Below are positions 9,458-18,900 of a DNA stretch of 64,000 nt, in pieces (the first letter of the stretch is position 1; the number at the start of each line of letters is the position of its first letter). Below the pieces are notes generated by a model. It saw nothing but the letters and a program-made list of their open reading frames with translations. It did not search any database and was not told where the DNA came from. The position numbers were made by a program, and so were the translations under genes. The DNA is taken from the NCBI RefSeq assembly GCF_037325665.1, contig NC_090260.1, forward strand, positions 49,408,221-49,472,220, in the 5' to 3' direction. The DNA is from Littorina saxatilis (Eukaryota; Mollusca; Gastropoda; Littorinimorpha; Littorinidae).

Positions 9458-10318
9458 ATGTCGAGTGGACCTACAATAGCTTATCCTGTTGCATGTTCAA
9501 CTATAGAGTTGAAAGATTTAGCAGACGCTATCGACTTTGAGAGCAATGCTGAAGTTGGTGCAGTGTATGCATTCGAGTTTACAGACACTGGTCATTACAA
9601 GAGAAAGGAAATCGACGATGAAAAGAAACCAAGATTCCTCAAACTAGGTCAAATCCGTGATGTTAATGTACCTGATCCAATTGTCGATGACACATTCTAC
9701 ATGTGGAAACATCAGAATAAAAAATGGGTACTTAGTCCTGTTATAAAAAAGATTGACTGGGAAATGAAGTTTGAATTTGTGAGTCCATACACTCTTGTTG
9801 GAAAAGACGACACATTCCGTAAGTCAATCAATGCTAAACCACTAATTGTTAGCCTTGTTCCTGCGTTTAACAGCAGGGGAGAAGTTGCAGTTAAACCTTT
9901 CCATAAGAACAACTATCTCATTCACAGAAAACAAAGTGTTGAAAAGGACGCTGACACCATTGTCGATTTTATACCCAAGCTTCCAATAGGGCAGAATGCA
10001 ACTATGATATTTGATATAGTTGTCAGGAAAAGGGAAGAAACCACAAACACTGTTCTAATGAGAGGAATAAATCTCAACTGGAGACCATTAAATGTTGAAG
10101 AAGTCAGAGTATTTATTGCTGTTCAAAAGGATTCTAACACAATAAAAAAACAGACGTCAAACCAAAATGTTGTTGTTAACGCAGATATAAATAATTTAAC
10201 AGAAATAAGAAGTATTAATCTTACTTATCTTGATTTGATTGCTTTCTACTATACAGATAAGGTGTTAAGCAATGAACAGCTTCAAAGCTTAGCAGAAACA
10301 CTGGCGAGTGAGAATTAA
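9458..10318 (+). CDS. Polinton unrecognised protein, 286 aa
   Basis: I place the start at the ATG of MSSGPTIAYPVACSTIEL, preceded by an A-rich leader. The protein looks soluble, with alternating beta-type segments, and ends in LSNEQLQSLAETLASEN. No membrane segment or known motif is visible. It lies in a plus-strand run with the penton-like and 207-aa genes, with short gaps that suggest one late transcript. A fibre or minor structural protein is possible; no family is recognised. Confidence 0.5.
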   Translation: MSSGPTIAYPVACSTIELKDLADAIDFESNAEVGAVYAFEFTDTGHYKRKEIDDEKKPRFLKLGQIRDVNVPDPIVDDTFYMWKHQNKKWVLSPVIKKIDWEMKFEFVSPYTLVGKDDTFRKSINAKPLIVSLVPAFNSRGEVAVKPFHKNNYLIHRKQSVEKDADTIVDFIPKLPIGQNATMIFDIVVRKREETTNTVLMRGINLNWRPLNVEEVRVFIAVQKDSNTIKKQTSNQNVVVNADINNLTEIRSINLTYLDLIAFYYTDKVLSNEQLQSLAETLASEN

Positions 10319-10348
10319 GATAAATATTTTATATTTTACATTAAAAAG

Positions 10349-10972
10349 ATGACTAGCAGTGTGAAGCTTTATCCTAATATTGATGAAAGTGCAGCAGAAA
10401 GTCAACAATTCAGACTGGCACACATTAGTAATATACAAAAACAACTAGAAGATGAATTAGAAAAATATTCTCGCGCTAGACGTAAGTACTCAACAACTTA
10501 CAACAGCCTTTCTAATGCCAGCACTGGTTCTACTATCCTTGCATCAGCTGCAGGTGTAACGGGAACAATTCTGTTAGCTACCGGAGTAGGGACTCCAGTT
10601 TCTCTAATCCTAGGTGGTGTCGCAGCAGCAGTTGGTGGTTTATCATTTATAGCATCAGCTATAATGAAAAAAATTGTGAAAAAGCTTGAAAAACACGAAT
10701 CCATTTCCACTCTTGCATCATCAAAATTGTCTAGCCTAAAACTGTCTATCAGTAAAGCACTTGAAGATTCAAAAGTTTCTGACGAAGAATTCAAACAGAT
10801 ACAAACAGACTTTGATGACTACAAAAGTAAGAAAGCAAGTATTCAAACAAAAACACGAGCTGAATATAACAAGCCAATCGATATAGAAGATCTGAAAAAG
10901 CAGTTTTTAAAAAAGGGGATTCAAATAGGACGGGAAGAAAAAGTAAAAATAGAATCACTTGTAAAGAGTTAA
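10349..10972 (+). CDS. Polinton protein with glycine-rich hydrophobic hairpin, 207 aa
   Basis: The protein has an N-terminal charged helix. Residues of about 55-105 form a long Gly/Ala-rich hydrophobic region (ILASAAGVTGTILLATGVG followed by VSLILGGVAAAVGGL). A Lys-rich, helical C-terminal half follows. The layout resembles pore- or membrane-inserting helical hairpins. This is a shape comparison only. It is the last gene before the right-hand inverted repeat. Confidence 0.5.
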   Translation: MTSSVKLYPNIDESAAESQQFRLAHISNIQKQLEDELEKYSRARRKYSTTYNSLSNASTGSTILASAAGVTGTILLATGVGTPVSLILGGVAAAVGGLSFIASAIMKKIVKKLEKHESISTLASSKLSSLKLSISKALEDSKVSDEEFKQIQTDFDDYKSKKASIQTKTRAEYNKPIDIEDLKKQFLKKGIQIGREEKVKIESLVKS

Positions 10973-11085
10973 CTATTCGTTTAGACAGTCACATTGCATG
11001 TATCAGATATAATTCTAACAGTGAAAGAACATATGAAGTAAAGTTTGTAAATGAGAGAGCGTATTGAGCTTAAGAATGTTGTATA

Positions 11086-11310
11086 AGAGAAAGGGAGAAT
11101 GTACGTTCTGGGTTACTGATTCCGACAGACCCGGCATTGGTTCAAAACAACCTTACTTTACTGTATTTTTTTTGTATGGATTTATGCAGTAATTTTCTGA
11201 TTTTGTCGCATGTTTCATTTTAGTAAAAGTTTAGTCCAGAAGCCTATTTTGCGTTAATATTTAGGGTCTGTCGGGATCGGTGAGCCAGAACGTACATTCT
11301 CCCTTTCTCT
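11086..11310. repeat. 225-bp inverted repeat (possible Polinton terminus or MITE)
   Basis: The sequence begins AGAGAAAGGGAGAATGTACG and ends with its reverse complement; the arms are about 47 bp with a few mismatches around a roughly 130-bp centre. The ends read AG...CT, as Polinton termini do. The left end of the Polinton is not in the window, so the two ends cannot be compared. No clear target duplication is seen. Confidence 0.65.
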
Positions 11311-11344
11311 CCGCTGTACAGTCGGGGACGCCCCTTTTAAGGAC

Positions 11345-11373
11345 ACCCCCCCCCCCCCCCCCCCCCCCCCCCG
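11345..11373. repeat. poly(C) tract
   Basis: About 29 consecutive cytosines, with one G near the end, lie directly before a tRNA-like SINE head. They may have been generated by slippage, or may be an assembly-sensitive spot. Confidence 0.9.
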
Positions 11374-11815
11374 CCCGAGTGGTAACGCACTTGCGCTCGG
11401 AAGCGAGAGGTTGCGACTGAGTTCGACCCTGGGTCAGGCCGGCGTTAGCAATTTTCTCCCCCCTTTCCTAACCTAGGTGGTGGGTTCAAGTGCTAGTCTT
11501 TCGGATGAGACGAAAAACCGAGGTCCCTTCGTGTACACTACATTGGGGTGTGCACGTTAAAGATCCCGCGATTGACAAAAGGGTCTTTCTTGGCAAAATT
11601 GTATTGGCATAGATAAAAAATGTCCACCAAAACAGATACCCGTGTGACTTGGAATAATAGGCCGTGAAAAGTAGGATATGCGCCGAAATGGCTGCGATCT
11701 GCTGGTCGATGTGAATGCGTGATGTATTGTGTAAAAAAATTCCATCTCACACGGCATAAATAGATCCCTGCGCCTGGAGTCCGAGTCTGGAGATACGCGC
11801 GCGATATAAGACTTC
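11374..11815 (+). mobile_element. tRNA-derived SINE, near full length
   Basis: The head GCCCGAGTGGTAACGCAC looks like a polymerase III box A. About 40 bp later GAGTTCGACCCTGGG looks like box B. A body with TCTTTCGGATGAGACG and TTAAAGATCCC follows, then a tail ending CGCGATATAAG. The same tail recurs at 43,303-43,402, which shows that it is an interspersed family. The arrangement of tRNA head, conserved core and specific tail is that of molluscan SINEs. Confidence 0.75.
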
Positions 11816-11827
11816 ATATAACATATC

Positions 11828-11828
<1 letters not shown>

Positions 11829-11879
<51 letters not shown>

Positions 11880-12185
11880 ACATTATCCCCCCACCCCTGG
11901 TAAGATTCCTTTTTTTTTTACTAACTCTCTGTTCATAGACTCAGTAAATTTACCCCATGTTGAGACTCCCTCCTTTTACAGACCTGATTTTTACAGATGT
12001 GTGTAGGTCTTTACAGATGTGTGTAGGTCTTTACAGATGTGTGTAGGTCTTTACAGGGGGGCTTCACTGTATTGGGGCTCATTTTCCATCAGTGTGGAAA
12101 ACCCAAATCGTAAAGCTTGCACAGAAGTCTCTCAATACCATTACACAACGCGAGAGTGACTGATGTACCCATACCATGGATCTAA

Positions 12186-12235
<50 letters not shown>

Positions 12236-12239
12236 GTAT

Positions 12240-12291
<52 letters not shown>

Positions 12292-12720
12292 TCATGTTCT
12301 GGATCAAAATGTATGTGTATGTGTGTGAGTGTATGTGTGCGCACGCCGCGTGCATGCACATCAGTGTGTCGACAGTATGTGTGTCAGTCTGTATTTGCGT
12401 GTATGCAATGGGTGTTTGTGTGTGTGTGTGTGTGTCTGTGATTCTGACAAAAATGTATATGCATGTGTGTGCACTAACATGCGTCTGTGTCTGTCTGTGT
12501 TTGTGTGGATGCCGGGTGTGCCTATTTGTGTGTATGTGTTCGTGTTCGTGTGTGTGTTTGTTTGTGTGTGTTCAAGACAACATTGATAGCATTTGTTTCT
12601 GTCATTTTTGTTTGCCTTTCACAAGTTAATATCATCATCATAATAATCGTTATGCTTTGCTGCTGTGAGTAGGCTACGTGATGTTGCTGTCACAGTCAGT
12701 TTATGTTGACATATCTATAA
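11829..12720. repeat. CA/TG microsatellite belt
   Basis: It contains about 25 CA units at 11,829-11,878, three copies of a 20-bp unit TTACAGATGTGTGTAGGTCT near 11,991-12,054, about 50 TG units at 12,186-12,292, and degenerate TG-rich sequence to about 12,570. Long open frames here come only from the dinucleotide repeat. No gene is seen. Confidence 0.9.
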
Positions 12721-12724
12721 GGGA

Positions 12725-12909
12725 ACGTCCCACTAGTCCGAGGGTTCACTAGTCCGAGGGTTCACTAGTCCGAGGGTTTACTATAGACGCTCTTTTCCAG
12801 TTCGTCCCACTAGTCCGAGGGTTCACTAGTCCGAGGGTTTACTATAGACGCTTGATTTTTCAGTTATTATACCGCCCCTTAAAAGGCGGTATATAGGTTT
12901 CATTGTGTC

Positions 12910-12990
<81 letters not shown>

Positions 12991-13870
12991 GCAAATAGAT
13001 GTCCGATGTTTGAGAACCGATTTCAATGAAATTATGTGTGAGGCTGTAGTAGGGGAGACCGGGGCTAGTCCGCCCCCGGGGCACATCCGTCTTTGTCTGT
13101 TTATTCTTACGTTTGCCACCTTTTAGTCTTTCACACCATGTGAGAATGGTGTCCCTACTTCCCGCCATATCCTGCAGAAGTTCAGAGGTTGCGCGCCCAT
13201 ATATCGTGAGTACAGATCACAAAAAGTGTTTTTCTTCATTTTTGTAACATGAATGCATAGCAGTTGACTTAGGTTTTGATGCATTACCTCTGAGAACAAA
13301 TACTTAGTCTTGGTGTCGAGTGAAAGTGCGTTAATTAAGGTCGAGTTCTGACGAAAGTTTTGCTTCTTCCTTCCCATGTTGTGCTCGCTATCTGGCACTA
13401 GAGTTGCCTGCCCGTGCGGGGGCAAGTCCGCCTATTTGTCATGGGGCAAGTCCGCCATGAAGAATGTGCAGGTGTGGGGAACAGTCCAGTTTACATCTGC
13501 CATAACTGTGACTCTGATGGTGACTCCATCTATTCTCGATGGTAAGGATTGCAGATTCATGTCTAAAAAAGACTGACTCCGATTTGTGTTACATTCTTTC
13601 GACATTCTTTTGTATTTTGTCATTGGCATTTTTGAACCTAAATATTGAAGGGAATTAAAAAAGCTTTCCCACTGATCGGGTGCTTGTTTGACTGACTGTG
13701 TGTGCGTGCGTGCGTGTGTGTATAAAGCTTTCCCACTACAGTCGAGACCGGATGTAAGAAAGTCGTCGGGACCCACTTTTTGTCTTTCATACATCCGGTC
13801 TTTACTAAATCCGGTTAACCGGATGTATGAAAATATTGTGGATTGACTTTCATACATCCGGCCACGCGTC
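12725..13870 (+). repeat. composite repeat cassette, copy A
   Basis: Four marker phrases occur in order: tandem CTAGTCCGAGGGTTCA (12,730-12,852), GGAGACCGGGGCTAGTCC (about 13,055), GGGGCAAGTCCGCC twice (13,424-13,456), and TTTCATACATCCGG pairs (13,785-13,860). A long TG tract (12,912-12,988) sits inside. The same markers occur in the opposite orientation and order at 25,500-26,520. No coding sequence is recognised. Confidence 0.7.
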
Positions 13871-13951
13871 TGTTACTTGATAAAAGTAGGGGGTTTTCAT
13901 ATCATTTTTGTATTTATTTGTTTTTTATGTTTAAATGTTTTGATACTATAA

Positions 13952-14132
13952 GATGTTTGATGGGTTGTTGACAGACCAGCTTTTTTGTCGGTCCGAGGGG
14001 GAGCATATCGTCTTTTGTTTCATATTTATTGACCAAGGCCGAAGGCCGCGGTCAATAAATATGAAACAAAAGTCGATACGCCCCCCGGGGACCGACAAAA
14101 AAAGCTGGTCTGGCAACAAACCATCAAACATC
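13952..14132. mobile_element. foldback (palindromic) element
   Basis: Two arms of about 85 bp are nearly perfect reverse complements around the centre GGCCGAAGGCC, from GATGTTTGATGG to its complement at the right. A hairpin of this size is typical of foldback MITEs. No target duplication was identified. Confidence 0.8.
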
Positions 14133-14408
14133 GTTTTTGTCATCATTTTGGTGGTTCAACATTAAGTGAAAAATCAACACAGGGAGCCATGGTTTGAAAC
14201 GCGAGTTCTGTTATTATAATGCATGTTCGGGGCCCCAGCACGTTGTTCAAAGCTGTCGTGCGAAAGCAACTTACTGCGTGTGATTTGAGTTTATAATGTT
14301 GAGACAAGTATGTCAGGTTTGAGGATGCGAAGTTCTGTAGGTTCCGACTACAGAGTGGTGTGTGAAATCAACAGTAAGCGCCTTTGAGACGATAGTGCCC
14401 ATTGCATT

Positions 14409-15974
14409 TGTCACGTTTCAATATATCACTCAAGGTGATTATGAACCGGTTAATTACTACTAATTAACTAACCACACCACGATCCACTCTCGCAGGCATA
14501 CAATTCAATAGAGTCAACAAAAGTATAAGTTTCAGACGCCTGTTTATGTATAAACTCTCCACCTCCCTCGAGCCTTCACTCAAAATATGTTCCTTTTACG
14601 TTCTCAACACGTAAAAAACCAGTGTTCACTGACAAAATGCCAGTACTATGTAGAAAATTATAGTAACACGCTGAACCCGTGTAAATACAGTCGAAATGAG
14701 AATGTTCTGTTCGAAAAGCTCTAGTTCGTGCAGGTGTCACACACCCCACGTTGTCACTACTCCAATGAAATCATAGATACGAAAAGACAACGGTGGTCAA
14801 CGGGGTGCGTACGACATGGTGCACTTAGCTTTATCTCTGCTGCTGCTGCTTAGCCGGTATGCTGGTTAGTCGGTTCGCTGGTTAGCCGGTCCGCTGGTTA
14901 GCCGGTTCGCTGGTTAGCCGGTCTCCTGGTTAGCCGGTCTCCTGGTTAGCGTAGCCTCAACAGTTCCCGCCAGAGTCAGCCGTGCCGATGTTACGGGAAC
15001 GTAACGAACGAACGAAACGAACGAACGAAGGAAGGCTGCAAACAGAAAGCATCGGTGCACTAAACATGTCAGCTACCCCTCACCCACCACCTTAAAACAT
15101 GTCATCTTTAAATATCTCATCGAGCACGTGGGCCTGCACAAAACTGACTTTTTACAACAACAAAACAGCCATTTTCCGTCCTTCTCTCCCTATCTGCAAA
15201 AACCATATACAGATTAGTATTTTAGCGTCACAGAGAGTAAATTATGCGCTAACCTGGAAAGAACAACAGAGAGTATTTCATTCCACAACACAGACTCATC
15301 AACAGCGTTAAATAATGATTTATTACCTCAAAAGCCTATGATTGTAACTCTCAATGGAAGCAAAGTCCGCCTCCTCCCTGGAACAGTCTCTGTTCGTCAA
15401 CAGTGACCCAAAACGTCCAGAACCCCTTGTCGAATCCTTATGCGAAAGCCATCGCCGACGAAGGAAATGTGACGACTTGTCCTCAGCAAAATACGTGGCA
15501 GAGGAAAGGAATAACTTGTGGAAGTTCCCCTAGAGTGCCGAATATGATACTCGGTGAAAAACCATCATACTCTAGTAACTGTGTGTTAGGTCCTTCCCCT
15601 TCTGCCGCTGGGTGTCAAGTGTGTCGTCCTTGAGTCTCTGACAGACCACCTAGCCAAATACACGTGACTGACCTTGTCACCAAACCAGTCCAGCTATACA
15701 CAGTTTTGCCTCCCCAAGCAGGAAAAGAAGACACGAGAAACTCAATCCCTGAAAATCCCGTGCGCGCTGTCAGCGAAAAAAACCGTCAGCCCTATGACAG
15801 CAGAAACCTGCACTGTGAAGCTCGTGCGTTTCAAAACATCCGTGCTCGGGAGCACTGTCAGCAAAAACTCTGCTGTGTCCAATATCACGCACAGGCGCTT
15901 TCTATCATACATTGACCCAGAACAGGCACTCCACTGAGTGACGCTTTCTTGGTCTCTGTCACCCGATCGTGACA
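14409..15974 (-). repeat. LTR (3' LTR in element orientation)
   Basis: The repeat starts TGTCACGTTTCAATATATCA and ends GATCGTGACA on the plus strand. It contains a run of about seven 16-bp GGTTAGCCGGTC units near 14,850-14,950. It is matched along its whole length by 21,113-22,678. Confidence 0.95.
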
Positions 15975-15990
15975 CACCTCCCCTCTTCAA
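15975..15990 (-). other. polypurine tract of the gypsy element
   Basis: On the minus strand, GAAGAGGGGAGGTG lies directly against the 3' LTR. This is the expected position of the plus-strand primer. Confidence 0.7.
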
Positions 15991-18900
15991 GACGAAACCT
16001 CGGTTTCGCTCACAGTCATGTTCTCCTCTACAGCCCGAGAGAGAAAGTCAGCTCCAACATTGTTGGCGCCCGGAATGACGCGTACCGTGAATTGGTACGG
16101 TTGGAGAATCAACGCCCAGCGCATAAGTCTGGCGTTTGCCAACCTTGCAACCTGAAGATATTGCAGAGGTTGATGGTCCGTCTCCAGACAGAAAGGTCGT
16201 CCGTACAGGTACGCTTCGAACTTCTGGATGCCCCAGACAATGGCGAGACACTCGCGTTCAACCGTTGCATACGCTGCCTCGGCCGAGGTCAGCTTACGGC
16301 TGGCGAAGCAAACAGGGTGCAAAAACCCCTCTGTCTCCTGAAGCAACACTGCCCCAAGTCCCTTCCCTGAAGCGTCTGTCCTCAGCACGAAGTCCTTGTT
16401 CAGGTCTGGTAGTCGGAGAATAGGCTGACTGGTGAGTCGCCTCTTCAGGGTGTTGAATGCGGAGCTACATTCCTCAGTCCACACTACAACGGTCGGTTGT
16501 AGTTTCTTGGTAAGGTTGGTCAGTGGTAGAGCGATTTCGGCAAAGTGCGGGATGAAGCGTCTATAGAAGCTGGCTAGGCCCAGGAAAGACCTGACTTCTT
16601 TCTTCGTGCGCGGTGGCTCCGCCTCCCGAATCTTCTGGATCTTGTCGTCCTCTGGAACGAGCAGTCCCTCGCCGACAACATGACCCAGGAAAGACAATTC
16701 CCGGAATCCCAAGTAGCACTTGGACGGTTTAGCTCCCAGATTTCCGTCCTTCAACCTTCCGAACACGTCGCGCAGGGCGTCGAGATGTTCAGTCCATGTC
16801 TCTGTCGCGATCAGCACATCGTCGATGAAACTGCTGATGTCCTCGCGCTTCAATGGTTCCAAAAGTTTCCTCATCATGCGAGTGAAGACGGCACCTGCAT
16901 TCTGTAGACCAAAAGGCATGACTGTCCACTGGAACTGGCCGAATGGAGTGGTAAATGCAGTCTTTGGGCGGTCTTCCTCGGCAACTGGGATTTGCCAGTA
17001 TCCCTTGGTGAGGTCCAGTTTGGAAAAGTACTTGGCCTTGGCCAAGTGACTGAAGAGGTAGTCCACATCAGGCATGGGTTCCGCGTCAAACGCCGTAATC
17101 TTGTTCAGCTTCCGGTAGTCAACACAGAACCTGACGCGTCCATCCTTCTTCTTTACAAGCACAATTGGTGAACTGTAGGGAGAGTTCGCTGGCTCGATGA
17201 CGCCCAACTTCGTCATGTCGGCGATTTCCTTCCTGACCACCTCCTTCTGGGCATGAGGCATGGGATACTGCTTCGTCCTCACTGGCTGTTTCTCCAGCAA
17301 GTCGAAGGTAAACTCCTCTAGATGCGTCTGAAGTGGTATGTCTGTAAGGACCCGTGCTGCATCCTTCAGGATCTCTTGCAGGTCCGCCTGCTGGTCGTCC
17401 CCAAGATCAGGTGAGATGTGCACGTCCGTGAGATCCTCACTAGCCTCCAGCGGACAAACTGGTACCCGTCCTCCTCCCTGTTCTTCCGTTGTCTCGTCCA
17501 TCACGACAGCAACTGCTTCTGTCACTTTGTCCTTTTCCCCGTAGGCAGTCCTCTCTATGTAGGCGCGCAGCAGGTTGGCGTGGTACAGGCGTGCTTTCCC
17601 GTTCATGACGATCCTGTAGTCGTTTTGGCCCACTTTCGCTGTCACCTCAAAAGGTCCTTGCCACTGCAGTTGTAGCTTGTTGTGTTTGACAGGTAGAAGT
17701 AGCAACACCCGTTCTCCAATCTTGAAGCTGCGCGGCCGTGCCTTGCGGTCGAATCCTCGCGCGTAACGCTGTGCTGCTCTTCCCAGGTTCTCTTGAGCCA
17801 ATTTGCAGGTCTCTTCAATCCTGTTCCTGAGTTCTACGATGTAGGTCGCTGTCGTCTGCACCTCCTCGTCAGCTTCTTCGTCCGTCCAAGCTTGACGCAG
17901 GATAGCCATGGGACCGCGTACCTGTCTGCCGTACAACAACTCAAATGGGGAAAAACCCAAGCTCTCCTGAGGAACCTCGCGGTATGCAAAAAGCAATGCT
18001 GGGATGTACCTGTCCCACGTGCGTGGTTTCTCCTGAGCTAGTTTCCTCAGCATGGTCTTCAAGGTGCCATTGAACCTTTCCACCAGTCCGTTGCACTGAG
18101 CATGGTAAGGAGTGGTGAAGTGCTGCTCCAGTGATAGCAGTCGTGCTGCCTCCGCCATCACTCCTCCCGTGAACTGCGTGCCTCTGTCGGTGAGTACCTC
18201 TGATGGAATTCCCAGCCGGGACCACATAGTAACCAGAGCCTCAGCTACTCGCGTGGCTTCAATCGATTTCAGAGGGATCGCCTCTGGGTATCGAGTAGCG
18301 TAGTCCACCATGGTCAAAATGTATCTGTTTCCGTCCTCAGACGCAGGCAAGATGGGCCCGATGATGTCCACTGCCACCCGACGAAAGGGTTCGTCGATGA
18401 GCGGCATCTTCTCTAAGGGGACCTTCCTCACCCTTCCTTTGGCAACCACCTTCTGGCACTTATCGCAGGACGCACAGAAACGTCGGACATCCGTGCAGAT
18501 GCCTGGCCAGTAAAAGTGGCGCCAGACACGATCCGTGGTCTTCTTGGTACCAAGATGACCTCCCAGAATCGAGTCGTGTGCCGTTGCCATGACACCCTCG
18601 CGAAACTCGCGAGGCACGACAACCTGTTTGAATGTACCTTCTTGGTTGCTGAACTCACGGTAGAGCAACTTCTTGTCCCTGAGGAACTTTGACCTCCCAT
18701 GCTTCCCGCTCAGCTTCACCTTCCCCGACTTCGCGTGCTCCCGAGGAGTAGCTAAGGTCGGGTCAGAATCCTGAGCCTTCGCGAGAAGCGCGGGGGTCAC
18801 GTTCCCCAGGGCAGCTCGTGCAGCAGGTAGGGGTTTGAGAGGTTTGTCCTCTCGCTCCGCCTGTGCCCGCGTGAGCACTGAAATGACGTCGGGAGACCGA

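Larger units (their letters stand above)
1..11310. mobile_element. Polinton/Maverick (adintovirus-like) element, left end outside the window
   Basis: The block combines a protein-primed type B DNA polymerase region, a retrovirus-like integrase, an A32/FtsK-type packaging ATPase and a double-jelly-roll capsid protein, a set diagnostic of Polintons. Polymerase, integrase, small membrane proteins, ATPase and capsid lie on the minus strand; beyond the capsid gene most genes read on the plus strand. Most genes look whole, but the polymerase and integrase regions are broken (a few breaks in total), so I regard it as a fairly recent but decayed insertion. No adenovirus-type protease was recognised in the visible part; it may lie left of the window. 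The right end is placed at an inverted repeat ending at 11,310, which is an inference. Confidence 0.82.

Noticed and set aside
12141-13168. Several open frames rich in Cys-Val or Thr-His
   Set aside because: Translations of TG/CA dinucleotide repeats.
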